In this document: positions 48,121-60,449 of the stretch, piece after piece
Numbering within the stretch: position 1 is the stretch's first letter
How the letters are laid out: every line of letters starts with the position of its first letter
Source: Toxonevra muliebris
Lineage: Eukaryota > Arthropoda > Insecta > Diptera > Pallopteridae
Length of the DNA stretch: 64,000 bases
Direction of reading: 5' to 3'
Assembly: GCA_963691655.1 (NCBI GenBank)
Contig: OY829329.1
Location: 20,722,708-20,786,707 of the forward strand
Program-made: the position numbers and the translations under genes
The notes under the pieces: model-generated
What the model saw: the letters and a program-made list of their open reading frames with translations, nothing else
What the model was told of the DNA's origin: nothing
Database searches by the model: none

Positions 48121-51100
48121 TAGATATATAACTACCGATCTCATTTGAAATTCTATTTAAGCCAAATTAATAGAGCGTACTCACTGTGGCTTTCATGACT
48201 GTTTATGACCACTTTAACACACTGTGCATACGATGTAGGTCTCTTTTTGGTAGATGGTTCTTTTTTTTTTTTTGTATGCCGCTGCTGTTGATGGTGTTGT
48301 TGTTATTTGGTTCTGCTCAGTTGATTTCGATTGTCAGTTTGTGCTTCTGTTATTGCTTTTTACTGCCCCGATAGTTTATTCAGTTCAGTGGACAGACGAG
48401 ACGAACGACAGGCAGGCAGGCAGACAGACAATGCTGCTACCAGCACGCACTATCAACTCTAGTATTTTTTTTTTTTTTGCTTGAAATTACCCTTTAACAT
48501 TAAAGGTTTGAGCGGGAAGGGAAGGGTAGGGGTTGGGAAAACGATTTCACGTATATTTATTGACAATTGAGCGATAGGTAGCGTTATACAAACAAAACAC
48601 ACGCCACGCACACACACACACACAAATGCATATTGGCATGACATTGCAACAATAGCAGTAACAGCAACAACAACAAAAATAGTTAATAGTTAAATAGTTT
48701 GAGTATTAATTAAACATGCACACGCATACGCACCCACACACACACATACAAACATAAATACATTACATTAAAATTGAGTATTTGTGCATGTGTGTGCAGG
48801 TGCATTTTTGTTGTATTTTTTTTTTTAAATGTCACAGTGTTGTCAATATTTATCAATTGTTGTTATTGATGTTGATTGAAGTAAATGCTACTACATTTTT
48901 ATTTTTGGCTCCTTTTTTTTTTTTTTTTTTTTTGGTAATTAAAAGTATGTAGTGTTAAAAAAACATGAAATGGAAATACGAGTGACAGAGACACATCTGG
49001 CAGCACAAAGACGAACAGACAGTCAGACAGATTTGTGATATAAGGTTATCAATCGATCGATTGATTTATAGCAGCGGTGGCCACCTATACATACACAATG
49101 ATCGATTTTGAGCACTCTCTCTATGGAAATGAGCTCTGTATGTGTGAAATTTCTTACGCTCATTTGCATGCGTGCAAGTCTTTGGCCTACGCTGATTTAT
49201 AGGCATAAATTAATACAGACAGATGGCATTTTATACTCAGCACTCTCTCATAAGAGAAAAATTGTGTTTGAAGCTAAGGATGTGCATTAGAGGGGTATGA
49301 GGGGGTGTGAGAGAATAGAAGTAGAGACCATCAGCAGACAGTTTTCTCTCTACAATTATGTTTATATTATTTTGTTCTTGCTGTGTGCTCTCTCTCTCTC
49401 TTTTTCTCTCTCTCTATTATTTACTTACTCTTTACATACACATATTTCTTTTATACACACATACTAGTGAGTGATCGTTCATATATACACACACGGCAGT
49501 ACCAACTGCTCTCATTGCTTTTTTTGTTTGTTTTTTTTTTTTAATCTCTCACCTTTCACTTTCCTGACTGCGCTGTCGACAGCGGGCAGCTGCACTGCAC
49601 TAGTTTAAGTTACAAAAATCTTTCAATGGTATAAACACAACCAAAGTTACCCTTTCAATTTAAGAGAGCGAAAACCGATATGAGAGAGAGAGAGGCGCTC
49701 GTTCAATGAAACCGACTTTAGTGTTGCCACCTTTTGAATGAAATATTATATTTAAAGCACATGATTACAGTACATAAGTTTCTTTGACCTATTTTCATAA
49801 TATTTTCAAAATAAAATTTCTTATTCAAGAAATAAAATTTATAATTTAAAATTTATAATTCAGACACAACAACTACATACCATCAATAAGTTTTTAAATC
49901 ACATTCACATTATTTATTCTACATAAAAGTGTATTATGTCCTTTAAATGTTTGCCATTTAATTCATTTTATAAATAAATAAAATAATCTTTTTTTCTTTT
50001 TTCATTTCTTTTTATTTTACTTATGATAAATTCAAAAATATCTGTATTTATTTATTTTATCATATATTTACTCATGTTTATGGAATGAGTATAATAAATC
50101 AAGTTCTTACTATGAATTTACATAGACATTTGCATGAGACTATAATAGAAAGGAAAGTAAAAACCCCACAGAAAAAGGGGGAAAATATGAATTTGTACAT
50201 TAATTTTGTTAATGGAGTCATCTCTTCTACCAAAAAAAAAATAAATAAATAAATGGAAAATAAAATAAAACAGAAAATAGAAGAAAGTCAGAAAAAAAAA
50301 CAGTAGAAGAAGCCAGAAAATGTCTTATCAAAGTTGTCAAGTGAAAAGTTGACAACTTATTTAACTTTTCACAGAATCATAGCTTGAGAATCTATTTTCC
50401 TTTATTTAAATGTTTTAAATTTCTAAGTATATTTTAGGCTGTAGAAAATGTTAACAATTCAATTTTTACACATATAAACGTAGAAATATTTATTTCTAAG
50501 GATTTCTTGTGAATTATAATATTTTGTGTTGCTTCCCCTGTTATTTATTAAGAAGTAGGTAGTAAAAGAGGGACGGGAGAGGGGGCGGGGGTAAATGAAC
50601 CTTAGAGACAACTAAAGAGAATTCGTAGCATAGCTGTGAAACCAATATAATCGGTGTTTATTAAGAGGGGAGTGAAAAACCACCCGGGAAAGTTAGCATC
50701 TGATGGCGTAAAAGAAATTAAAATTACTGGCTAGAAATCGCAGTCTATGGAGACTCTATGCCCCCAGAAGCCAAAGTACTATATGCTATGTAGGAACCAC
50801 ATTCAAGTGAGTTAGGGCTTGTTCTGATTGGGAGAAGTCGTACCTAGCCGAGGCTTCAGTATTCTATTTTCCATTTATATTTCTATGTCAAAGAACGCAG
50901 ATTAGTGTTCTTCTATCGTGGCTGGGTTATACGAAAAATTTATGCAATCATCCTCCCTGTGATGAAATGCAGATGCTGTTACTAATGTAATACCGAAGCT
51001 GGCTGATGAAAGTCATTTTCCTCGATAGCCAGGGATTTGGCAGATCTGTGACCGACCATTCCAGCAAATTTAAGAAGTCGACCGATTTGGACTATGGTAA

Positions 51101-51465
51101 AAGGACCGGTCCGAGACTAAGTTCTCAGTCTACGAGTTGTTGGTCACAGATTCCTGACACCTGGTTTAGTGTTCCGATTTGCTGTGAGCGAAATTTGGAG
51201 TTGAAAGTTCCGTCTTCACAGTTATATGGCGGAAATTTCTACCGAAAACACGATAGCTGAGTCTGGTAAACGAAAGAAACTTGATTAATCTAATGCACCT
51301 ACTTCACAGTCTTAATTAGAGATCTGTCATTGTTCTATCACTATCAAGAGGCGCTGGGTCGATCGTATCTCATTCTAGTTATTGTTTTAAGATATGAGTT
51401 GAACCACTTCCGGCTAACTCGTTGTTTACAATTTAACAAAGACTATAAGAGAGGAATGATCAGCC
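48121..51465. other. Microsatellite-rich stretch, no gene recognised
   Basis: (CA)n tracts near 48609 and 48734, CT runs near 49388-49415 and several poly-T blocks occur. A moderately GC-richer stretch at about 50600-51460 has short frames but no recognised motif; it could be a decayed repeat. Confidence 0.4.
50570..50591 (+). other. G-quadruplex motif
   Basis: GGGACGGGAGAGGGGGCGGG plus trailing G bases gives four G-tracts with 1-3 base loops, a textbook intramolecular quadruplex pattern in otherwise AT-rich DNA. Confidence 0.7.
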
Positions 51466-51469
51466 TTAA

Positions 51470-52148
51470 CCCTTAACGGGACCTTTGGTCACCGGTGAGG
51501 GTTTTTTTTTGAAAACTATTGCACCGATTTTAATAAATTTAGATTCATTCCAAAGAGAATTGATTGCTTTATAGTTTTTAATAAGAATATCTTGGAATTG
51601 TTACCTAATTGACGGTACCAAAATGACCTAAAAAAAAAAAAAAAAAAATTAAAATATTTCTTTTTTTTTTTTACTTATTTTCAATCGCTCACAATTTTAA
51701 CAAAATATTTGTTCAAATACGCCAAATTTCCACTATGTTATACATTGTTTAAGAATTGAACCCGAGGCAGCTAGGGATCCTGTCTAACACTCAAACACTA
51801 GTCCACTGAGGTTATGGGAAAATTTATTTATTCAAACATGATTTCCGTTTTTTTTTTAATTTTTTTTTACTTTTTTTTTTTTAGAAATTCAGTTTTGCTT
51901 AATTTGAAACTTTTTAAAAACTTTTTACAATGAAATGGGCGTGAACAAAGACAAATCCAAATTCGGGTTTTCTCAATCGCATTTAGTTTCGTTATGAACA
52001 AAAAAGGGTAAAGTTCCGGTGACCCATGAAAGTTAAGGCTAAAACTTTGTTTTTATAAAAAATTTTAACAAGTAATGAGGGTTAGAGAATATGAATTCGG
52101 GTTCGGTTTTGCACCATCTCATCTGATTTCCTTACGGTCCTGAAAGGG
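51470..52148. mobile_element. TTAA-flanked piggyBac-like MITE, copy 2
   Basis: Flanked by TTAA at 51466-51469 and 52149-52152. The ends read inward CCCTTAACGGGACC and CCCTTTCAGGACCGTAAGG. GGTCACCGGTGA occurs near the left end and CCGGTGACCCATGA inside. Compare 22407-22970. Confidence 0.55.
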
Positions 52149-52154
52149 TTAAGA

Positions 52155-53318
52155 GCAAACTGAATGAAAAAAAAACTAAATGTGTCATGGGGCTTTATAG
52201 AGAAAATTTTTTATATTTTTTTAAATTAATTATAAATGCAGCGCTGGATAAATTTAGATTGGAAGAATTATTTTAAATTAAAAACAAAATATACTAAATT
52301 TAATTTGAATTCGTACATATCACTCATTTACTAAAAGACTGTCATAAGTCAAAAAAACACGATTTTGAGTTAATGATGCAGAATTATTCATCATGTCACG
52401 CTTCATATTGTGTAAATATTCATATTAATATCTTGTATAGTCTGCGCGTGAGAATTATAAGATTTCTTCTTTTTTCTGCAAAGTGGGAGTCAATTGAAAA
52501 CTTTAAACGCGTTTTCTGCAAAATCGCGTTTTTTGAGTTATGACAGTCTTTTAGTAATTCGTATTTCGAGAAATGATACAATTGCCTTATGATTGTAGCC
52601 AAAATATAAAATAAATACTTTGATTCAATTTTCTATAGGTTTCTGATAAATACCGCATCTATTGTTGTACCGCATTGTTTTTGTTCCTTCTCTCGGTCTC
52701 TCTTTTTAGTGGTCAATATCATAGGCTGTCAAAATCATTGTTTACTTTTGATTGTTTGTTTACGTTTGTTCTCTATTTTTACATTCTCTTCACGCCGCCA
52801 TTATGGCCGCAACAACAAAATTGTGTTGTTATTATTTTGTTGTACTTTGTTGATTTTGGCATTTTATGATATCTGACGCAACAACAAAGATGTGTTGTTT
52901 TTGCCATGGTGAAATTGTTGTAATCTTGCTATCACCTTCTACATGATTTCACCATGTACGAAACTTTTGAAGTTCTTTTTAAATATGAAAGAAAGAGAGT
53001 ATCAAAGAGTGCATTAACATACAGTGAGAGAGCCGACATCGTGATCAGACTTTTTTCATACGAATAAAATTTTCTTTTACATGTGAATTAGGCAGAGACG
53101 TCGGCTCTCTTAATTAAAACTCAAATTAGCGAAGAGGAATTTACTGTTATTAGTTGTGTTGTTTTTGCGAAAAATTCTATTAGTACAAAAGAAACACATA
53201 CATACATATGGGAGAGAGGGAGTGAGTTCGGTTCGTGTAATTGTTTTTGCAAGAGTTGAATTCGTTTGCTTCACATTCAAGAATAAATTTCTGCTAGTTC
53301 TGTCGTTTCACTCCCCAC
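52155..53318 (-). repeat. Right arm of the long inverted repeat
   Basis: The reverse complement of 44108-45190 with indels. Its outer end is GTCGTTTCACTCCCCACCAC near 53300-53319. It carries about 250 extra bases near 52670-52950, including CCGCCATTATGGCCGCAACA, which is also seen at about 1630. It contains the MITE at 52320-52555. Confidence 0.75.
52320..52555. mobile_element. TA-type MITE, copy 2 (right end truncated)
   Basis: The left end TCACTCATTTACTAAAAGAC and the right inverted end stop at GACAGTCTTTTAGTAA, losing the last ~10 bases. The interior is the inverse of 47471-47717. The octamer AATTCGTA is found on both sides of the insertion. Confidence 0.8.
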
Positions 53319-53319
53319 C

Positions 53320-54690
53320 ACATTTTACATGCCCATAATCCAGCCGTTTTGAAGTCTATATTTACGCATATATCACACATAAATATATATATACATTTAT
53401 TTAAAAACTAATTTCCTGTATAATCATAAGAAATTCCAAAGAAATTTGTGCATTAATCTCAAATTAAAGAAATCAACAAGAAATTTCTCAGTTACTGCAA
53501 CAGCAGCAGGGAGCAAAAAATTATGTCTGGATATACAACGATGTCCATAACTGCAGCAGCAGTTGTTATAACTTTTTTTTTACTTATATTTAAGAAAAGT
53601 TATTTTACTTTTTAACATTTTGATGCAACACCGAACATACTGCTCTTTCCCCCGCACCGCTTTCCATCTCTTCGCCTGCGTTTGAACTTCCCTGTTACTT
53701 TCTTCAGCTTTGTTTCTTGCTGATGCTGCTGCTGCTGCTGCTCTTGCATAGAGAGTTTTACAGCTTGACAAGTTTGAAAATTTCAATTAAAGTAATTTGA
53801 ACTTGTGGACAGGCGAGTTGTCAAGTTGTGGCGATGATGATGATGGCACACAGCTAGGAACATATACTGAAATATAAATATATATATATGTGAATAGACA
53901 TGAGTCTAGTGCATAAACGTACAATGTCAATGGTCAAGTAGATATGTATGAATATTATGTGTGTGTGTGTGTATTCTGTGTTGTGGTAATGTAAAGTTAC
54001 ACAGTTGAGCAGTCGAGAGACTCTGCAAGCTGCTGAAATGAAGAAGTAGAGCAGTGACAGTTGCAGCAGCAGCAACGGCAGCGGAAAATGTCTTCATCAT
54101 CAATCAAAAGTAGAAACATTTTGTCGTTTTCGTCTTTGACTTTTACGCAACTGTCATATTGTTCATATTTGTAGTTGCTTGCATTGCGGATGCAAAAATT
54201 TCTAGTTGCTCAATTACAATTACAACAACAGCTACAACAACTGCAACTATTGCATTATTAGATGCATCCATCCATCCATCAGCACTACCAGTCAGTTGTA
54301 AAAATTATTAATAACAACAACAAATAAATTGCCAGCTGTAAATTGTTTAAATTCAATTCGAATGATGCCTTCTCCATTTTTTCTTTTTTCTTGTTTTTCT
54401 CTTCAATTTTTTCATTCACTCAATCATTCATTCACTAATTTTTTTTATTTTTTTTTGTTTCCAGATGTTTTTTGCATAAATTTATATGTTTTTTTTGCCG
54501 CCTATGCAGCTGTAATTTGTGCATGTAAAATGCTCAAATTTATACTAAGTAGTTGTGTCAACACTAGACTCATACCGACTCAAATTACCCAGTGGTGCTG
54601 ATATGTCTATCAGAAAGGATTCAAATGCACATCTGTGGAATAAGTTTCCTAGTGCTTAACACTGCTTTAAGTTAATGGATGATCAAAAAT
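53320..54690. other. No gene recognised
   Basis: GCTGCTGCTGCTGCTG near 53722, GATGATGATGATGG near 53832, CAGCAGCAGCAACGGCAGCG near 54064 and (TG)n near 53957. These are consistent with intronic DNA. Confidence 0.4.
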
Positions 54691-54694
54691 GCAG

Positions 54695-55965
54695 AAAGTT
54701 TATTGATTTTATTGGGTGTATCAGTTTTTGGCTTACCCCGAGAAAATAAGGGTGACCAGGTTTAAAAAAATTAAAAATATTTCTACGCCACATCAATAAA
54801 GTAGAGAAATTTGTTACTGAATTTTAGAGGGTGTAGAAGTTTTTGGTTAACCTCGAGAAAATAAGGTGACCAGGTTTAAAAAAAAAATTAAAAATATTAC
54901 TATGGCACATCAAGAAAGGAAGGAAACTTGTTCCTGAATCTTAGAGGGTGTAATAATTTTTGGCTAACCTCGAGAAAATAAGGTGACCAGGTTTAAAAAA
55001 AAATTATAAATATTTCTATGGCACATCAAGAACAGAAAGAAATTTGTTTTTGAATTTTTTTGAAGATGTAATAGCTTTTGGCTTACCCTGAGAAAATAAG
55101 GTGACCAGGTGTAAAAAAAATTTGAAATATTTCTATAACACATCAAGAAAGGAAAGAAACTTGCTTCTGAATCTTAGAGGGTGTAGTAGTTTTTGGCTTA
55201 CCCTGACAAAATAAGGTGACCAGGTGTAAAAAAAAATTAAAAATGCTTTTACGCCACATCAAGAAAAGAAAAAATGTGTTTCTGAATTTTAGAGGGTGTA
55301 TTAGTTTTTGGCTTATCCCAAGAAAATAAGGTGACCAAGTGTAAAAAAAGAAAGATTTCTACGCCACATCAAGAAAAGAAAGAAATTTGCTTATTCCAAG
55401 AAAATAGGGTGACCAGGTGTACAAAAATATTTCCACGTCACATCAAGAAAAAAAAGAAATTTGCTTCTGAATTTTAGAGGGTGTATTAGTTTGTTGGCTT
55501 ATCCCAAGAAAATAAGGTGACCAGGCTTAAAAAAATTAAGAATATTTCTAAGCCACATCAAGAAAAGAAAGAAAATTGTTTCTGAATTTTAGAGGGTGTA
55601 TTAGCTTTTGGCTTATCCCAAAAAAATAAGGTGATCAGGTGTAAAAAAACTAAAAATATTTATACGCCACATCAAGAAAAGAAGGATTTTTTTTTTTAAT
55701 TTTAGAGAGTGTATAAATTTTTGTCTTACCCGAAAAAATAAGGTGACCAGGTAAAAAAATGATAGAAATTTGTTTCTGAATTTTAAAGGGTATAGCAGTT
55801 TTTGGTTCACCTTGAGAGAATAAAAAAATATTTCTACGCCGCATCAACAAAAAAAAGAAGAAATTTGCTTCTGAATTTTATAGGGTGTATTAGTTTTTGG
55901 CTTACCCTGACAAAATAAGGTGACCAGGTGTGAAAAAAATAAAAATATCTCTACGCCTTATCATG
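54695..55965. repeat. ~117-bp tandem array, about 11-12 copies
   Basis: Each unit carries CTGAATTTTAGAGGGTGTA, TTAGTTTTTGGCTTACCC, GAAAATAAGGTGACCAGGTG and CTACGCCACATCAAGAAA. GGTGACCAGG starts near 54750, 54867, 54983, 55100, 55217, 55517 and others. Some units are shortened (55330-55440, 55740-55830). Confidence 0.92.
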
Positions 55966-55969
55966 ACCA

Positions 55970-57300
55970 AAAAATATTCCCTGAGATCAAATGTATTTAA
56001 CACCGTATTTTAAAAGTTATTATAAGTTAAAAACAGCCATATGTTTTTTTTTTACAAAAGTTTGGTCAGGTGTAGTCTCTTAAAAATATATAAAGACCTG
56101 TGAAGTTATAATTTTTACATCAAGAGTGCAGTGGACAAATTATTATTATTAAGTTGGTAGCTTTTCGAAAGGATAAAATATTTTAGAATGATAGGTGCAA
56201 TGCAAAAGTAATTTACCTTTACTGTTTGAAGCGTCAAAAGTGAATTTAGCAGTTTCGGCAATACAACTGAGTGTAGACTTAGTCTTTTCTAGATTAAATT
56301 TATATTGTTTATAGTGAAAATAATGAAGTGTTCATACATACAGAACTAGCATCCATAGCATAGATCCGGGCGCAATACACAAATTCTAATGTTAAAATGT
56401 TGACACTTTTTTTTTTGTTTTTTGTTACTTAAGTATCAAAAAAGATCACATTGACATTTGCACTTCTTCTTCTTCTGTTTCTCCCTCTACTTTTCTTTCT
56501 TCTTCTGCTTCTCATCATTTTCTTCATAAATTGATTACATTGATGTATTCTTTATAAGTGAAATGTGTGTTGATCTGCCTTAAAGGCTTCATTTATTTTT
56601 TTTTTTATATTTCGCTTAAATGTTATCATAAAAAATGAACGAACACTGCCTTAGGCAATAAGTTTACTTATTTATGTATGTACCTTACAAGGGCAACAAC
56701 AGATATGCCTGCCTATCTGACAGTCACACAGCCATTAATAGGGGAGAATAAAGTATCTATAAAAAATGAAAAATGATGCTTAGATTAGAAATTTTTCTTG
56801 GATGAGAAATAAAAATCATTTGCATACTTACCAAAGAAAAAAAAATTGCTGGTGTGGAAAAGTGAAAAAAGGGTCTTCTAATGATTACTATCTGTGTGTG
56901 GCTTACAGCGTTCAGCGCCATATAAGCAGCGCCAATTAATCAAATTATATTTATTTGTACTTACACTAGACATGCCCAAACTTGATTTCGATTTTTGATT
57001 ACCAGGCGGAAAAAGTTTTCTTTTCTAGGTAAATATAAAGAATATTCAATTTGGGATCATTTTTGGACCAGTTCAATCAACATATCCTACTTAACTAGAG
57101 CAGACTATGACAGGAATTGTTAAGTTCACATTTACACCTGACGATTTTGACGGCAATTTCGCTTACCGACTTTTTGTTAGTACGCAAGGAAAATTTGACG
57201 AAAGTGGAGACTTCTCCAAAAGTGAAAAACCTAAAGAAATAAAATATATTTATAGATTGTTGTAATTTCGTCTCTCTTTTCCCACGGAGAACAAAAAACG
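55970..57300. other. No gene recognised
   Basis: AT-rich spacer between two tandem arrays, with a CTTCTT-rich stretch at 56463-56525. No supported exon. Confidence 0.45.
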
Positions 57301-57304
57301 GGGC

Positions 57305-57783
57305 CAACAAAAATTCAGCAACAAATATTTGGCAACAAAAATTCGCCAATAAAAATTCGGCAATAAAAATTCGTCAACCAAAATTCGGCAACAAAAATTC
57401 GTCAACAAAAATGCGCCAATAAAAATTCAGCAACAAAAATTCGCCAATAAAAATTCGGCAACCAAAATTCGTCAACCAAAATTCGTCAACAAAAATGCGC
57501 CAATAAAAATTCAGCAACAAAAATTCGGCAACAAAAATTCGTCAACCAAAATTCGGCAACAAAAATTCGTCAACAAAAATTCGTCAACCAAAATTCGGCA
57601 ACAAAAATTCGTCAACAAAAATTCGGCAACAAAAATTCGGCAACAAAAATTCGCCAATAAAAATTCAGCAACAAAAACTCGTCAACGAATATTCACCAAT
57701 ACAATTTTGGCAACAAAAATTCACCAAAAAATATTCGACAACAAAAATTCGCCAAAAAAAATTCAGCAACAAAAATTCGCTTA
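57305..57783. repeat. 14-bp tandem array (CGGCAACAAAAATT)n
   Basis: About 34 tandem units of CGGCAACAAAAATT with variants CGTCAACCAAAATT and CGCCAATAAAAATT. Period 14 is clear throughout, with alternation suggesting higher-order units. It ends at TTAGTTGGCAACACTG. Confidence 0.93.
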
Positions 57784-57883
57784 GTTGGCAACACTGAACA
57801 TTTTTTTGACAAATCAAAAAATGCCAGATGATTTGGCTAAGTATTGCGATATTTCATTTTAAGTTTCACTGCAAACAATCAAC

Positions 57884-58320
57884 ATGGAGACAAGAAAACG
57901 CAAAGCTACTAAGAAAGAGTCGATAGAAATTCCACCGCCACCATCACAGCAAGACATTTGGTTTGTCATTCCTTACGGATTTCGACGTAACCTCAAGCTT
58001 GTGGAAATATTTAATGACACTTGTGACCGTCTCGAAGTTGTTGCAGAAACTTCAGGCCGAACATTTTTCTATGGAGGACGAATCTAGTGAAAGCGGCCGA
58101 AAATCTTTAACTGATTTCGTGTAAGTGTGACTCTAGTGAAGTCCAAAATTGTCGAAGGTCTAAGATTGATTCAGAAGATTATTGCTGAGGAATTGGGCTT
58201 GAATGCCTGAATAGTAACATCGCAACATTTAGGGATCATCTTGGACACACGAAAAAATCAGCACGATGGGTTTTTCGAATTTTAGCTCATTTTGCCTATA
58301 TTTGCTTTATGAAATCTGTT
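57884..58320 (+). pseudogene. Possible mariner-like transposase N-terminal relic
   Basis: An ATG at 57884 opens a 67-codon frame that I do not recognise. In other frames, further right, LLQKLQAEHFSMEDESSESG runs to RKSLTDF, then VKSKIVEGL and IQKIIAEELGLNA, and finally TRKKSARWVFRILA. The order SGRxxS, VKxKIVE, AEELG, KKSARWV follows the DNA-binding half of mariner transposases. Several frameshifts are needed. This is a weak assignment; a profile search would decide. Confidence 0.4.
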
Positions 58321-59394
58321 TACCACAGGATTTGAGAACTGTTTTTCGAAGTGGTTCCATCGGTTTCAAAAATAAATAGAAATGAATGGCAATTGTGTCG
58401 AAAAATATAAAAACAATGAATATTAAAGTTATGAAATATTAAAGTTTGTGGCCTTTTCCTTGTAGCCAACTAAGCGAACTTTCGTTAGTAACTCCGCTAT
58501 TAAGAACAAAAAATCTGTAAGAGAAATGGCCGTAAAATCGTCGTGTGTAAATGTGAACATAAGAGCAGTTAAGCTCCGAGATTGAACTTCACTTTGATGG
58601 GATTAAAATAGAATGAAAGGTCGGTGAGGGTATCTTAAAAGTTAGAAAAGATAGGTTCACAAACAGCTAAGTGCCTAAAAAAACTTTAAACACCTGTTTA
58701 ATATTTTCTAAGCTGGTTAATCGGGAAAAGGATTTACTCACCTATGCAAGTTATAGGCTAGACATTGGAAAGCAATGGAAAATAAGAGAATTGAAAGCAA
58801 TGGAAAGACCGGTGAATAAGCTTAAGAAAAACTTTAAACATTGTGCAGCCGAAATAATAAGCAATTCTGGCCTCCCTCTGCTTCTCTCGAATTCACTAGT
58901 TGCCTTTGACAGCCAAAACTCTCGGAAATCACTGTAGGAAAATACGAACTCAAAAGAATCAGATACTGTCACACACCTGCTCTGACATAGATAGATAGAC
59001 TGAACAGTAGCGGAGCATGCGGTCAGGTTCAGTAAACCACATAACACATATTGTAGAAGCTGTAAGAACTTAGAAAAAAAGTACGACAATCTCTTTCACT
59101 TTCTCTATGACGGCCTGACTCAAAAACCAAATTTAAAACCTTAAATAATCTAACTGAAATCTTCAGAGTTAAGATCGGGAAGTTTTTCAAATTTCACGGT
59201 GTGAGTTGATTGATGACTCAACACCTGTCTGTTTATCTGGGCCAAGTCCCAAGCCATTACTTTTTCCGATGATAATTTGAATGTCTCTTTTTCTGGCGTG
59301 ACACCCAATATTTTTATCTTTTTTCCTTTCAAGTTCAATTTCAATGGACTGGGTATAGCGTCCAGCTCCGTGTTGTTGCTCCAATTGAAGCCAA
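58321..59394. other. No gene recognised
   Basis: The sequence is GC-richer than the flanks, with frames of 60-110 codons on both strands and none with a recognised motif. It may be decayed transposon sequence. Confidence 0.35.
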
Positions 59395-59649
59395 TTTGAG
59401 GTCACAGAAAGGCTAACTACTTTTGCACGACGAAGAATTGAGAGGTTTGGATCTTCAGCAACACTGCTTGATCGGCAACCGAAACGCTTTGCTCGAATTC
59501 ACTATAATTCGTTCAATTGATCGTTCGGTTGGACGATCATTTTGAGCCGTAAATATTTAGTAGCTCACGAAAAGTTTGGTGAACAAGATACGAATTTTTG
59601 TAATAAATTTTAACAATTTCGGCACGTTCGGAATGGTGTAACGCTCCAT
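59395..59649 (-). pseudogene. Tc1/mariner-superfamily transposase N-terminal relic
   Basis: From ATG 59649 the minus strand reads MERYTIP. After a one-base shift it continues ERAEIVKIYYKNSYLVHQTF and RELLNIYGSK. It shifts again to NDRPTERSIERI, then FEQSVSVADQAV, and then EDPNLSILRRAK. These are the DNA-binding blocks, in order, of the insect family with MERYTIPERAEIVKIYY-type starts (recalled), related to the relic at 40070-40904. No catalytic domain follows. Confidence 0.65.
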
Positions 59650-60449
59650 GGTAAAATGGCGACTATGACAGAACACAAACGTCGAAGAATGACAGTGCTG
59701 CTCCCTGAGACGTCCGAGCAATAATTTGTCAATGTTCGGATGCAGCTATTGAAAAACCCTTTAGTTAGGAAGCTCTAAGTTCCGACCTTTACTACTTACT
59801 CGGATGTTCCTCTTTCGGTCATTCGGTTAAGAGTGGGCGAGAGATAAATGACTAGCAAATGGGAAATTTATCATTGGCCTAATAACTGATGTGATCGTAG
59901 TTATTAGTATGCCCGGGTTGGATACTCGGTACGGTCAAAAATATAAAATTGTTCTGCATGGGACTACCTCTTGGTTAGCAGTGGTAAACTACTAAGAGTA
60001 AAAATTGCATAAGAAAAACTTTTCGCTTCGCTGTTTGGGCTTGACATAAAAACTTTAGGTCCGTTTTATTCGTGTACGAATATAACTCACACAAAATTGA
60101 TGGATGGGAATAATTCGGTCTAGGCCCTTCATGAGCTCTTAGTATCAGAAAAGAAGAAGAAGAGCTTGTCTCTCCTCCGTTTTCCACAACAGAAGTCTTT
60201 CTACACTTAGAAGTCTTCGCCACGGGTTGGAAATCTTTGGATTCACTAAAACATCCTCCTCGTTTTCATAGGTCTTACTTTGATTGCGGACCGATTTCGC
60301 ATTACTTCACGGTGGAGTTTGGTTGGGTCCTCACTGGGCTATTATCGTAATACCTACGTCAAGGTTTCGCTTTTTTTCGCAGCATTTTTTCAACGTATCT
60401 TGTCACGTAAATAGTTTTCTTTGCTATTGATCTCTAATCTAAATTACGA

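Noticed and set aside
44108..53318. Polinton/Maverick-type giant transposon bounded by the long inverted repeat
   Set aside because: The interior shows no polymerase, integrase or capsid-like coding sequence, only microsatellites and MITEs. A segmental inverted duplication is simpler.
54695..57783. Tandem arrays as CRISPR-like arrays
   Set aside because: The units are contiguous without unique spacers and the genome is eukaryotic; these are minisatellites.
58751..59089. 112-codon minus-strand frame
   Set aside because: No recognisable motif, and the overlapping plus-strand frame is equally long. No splice or promoter context supports it.
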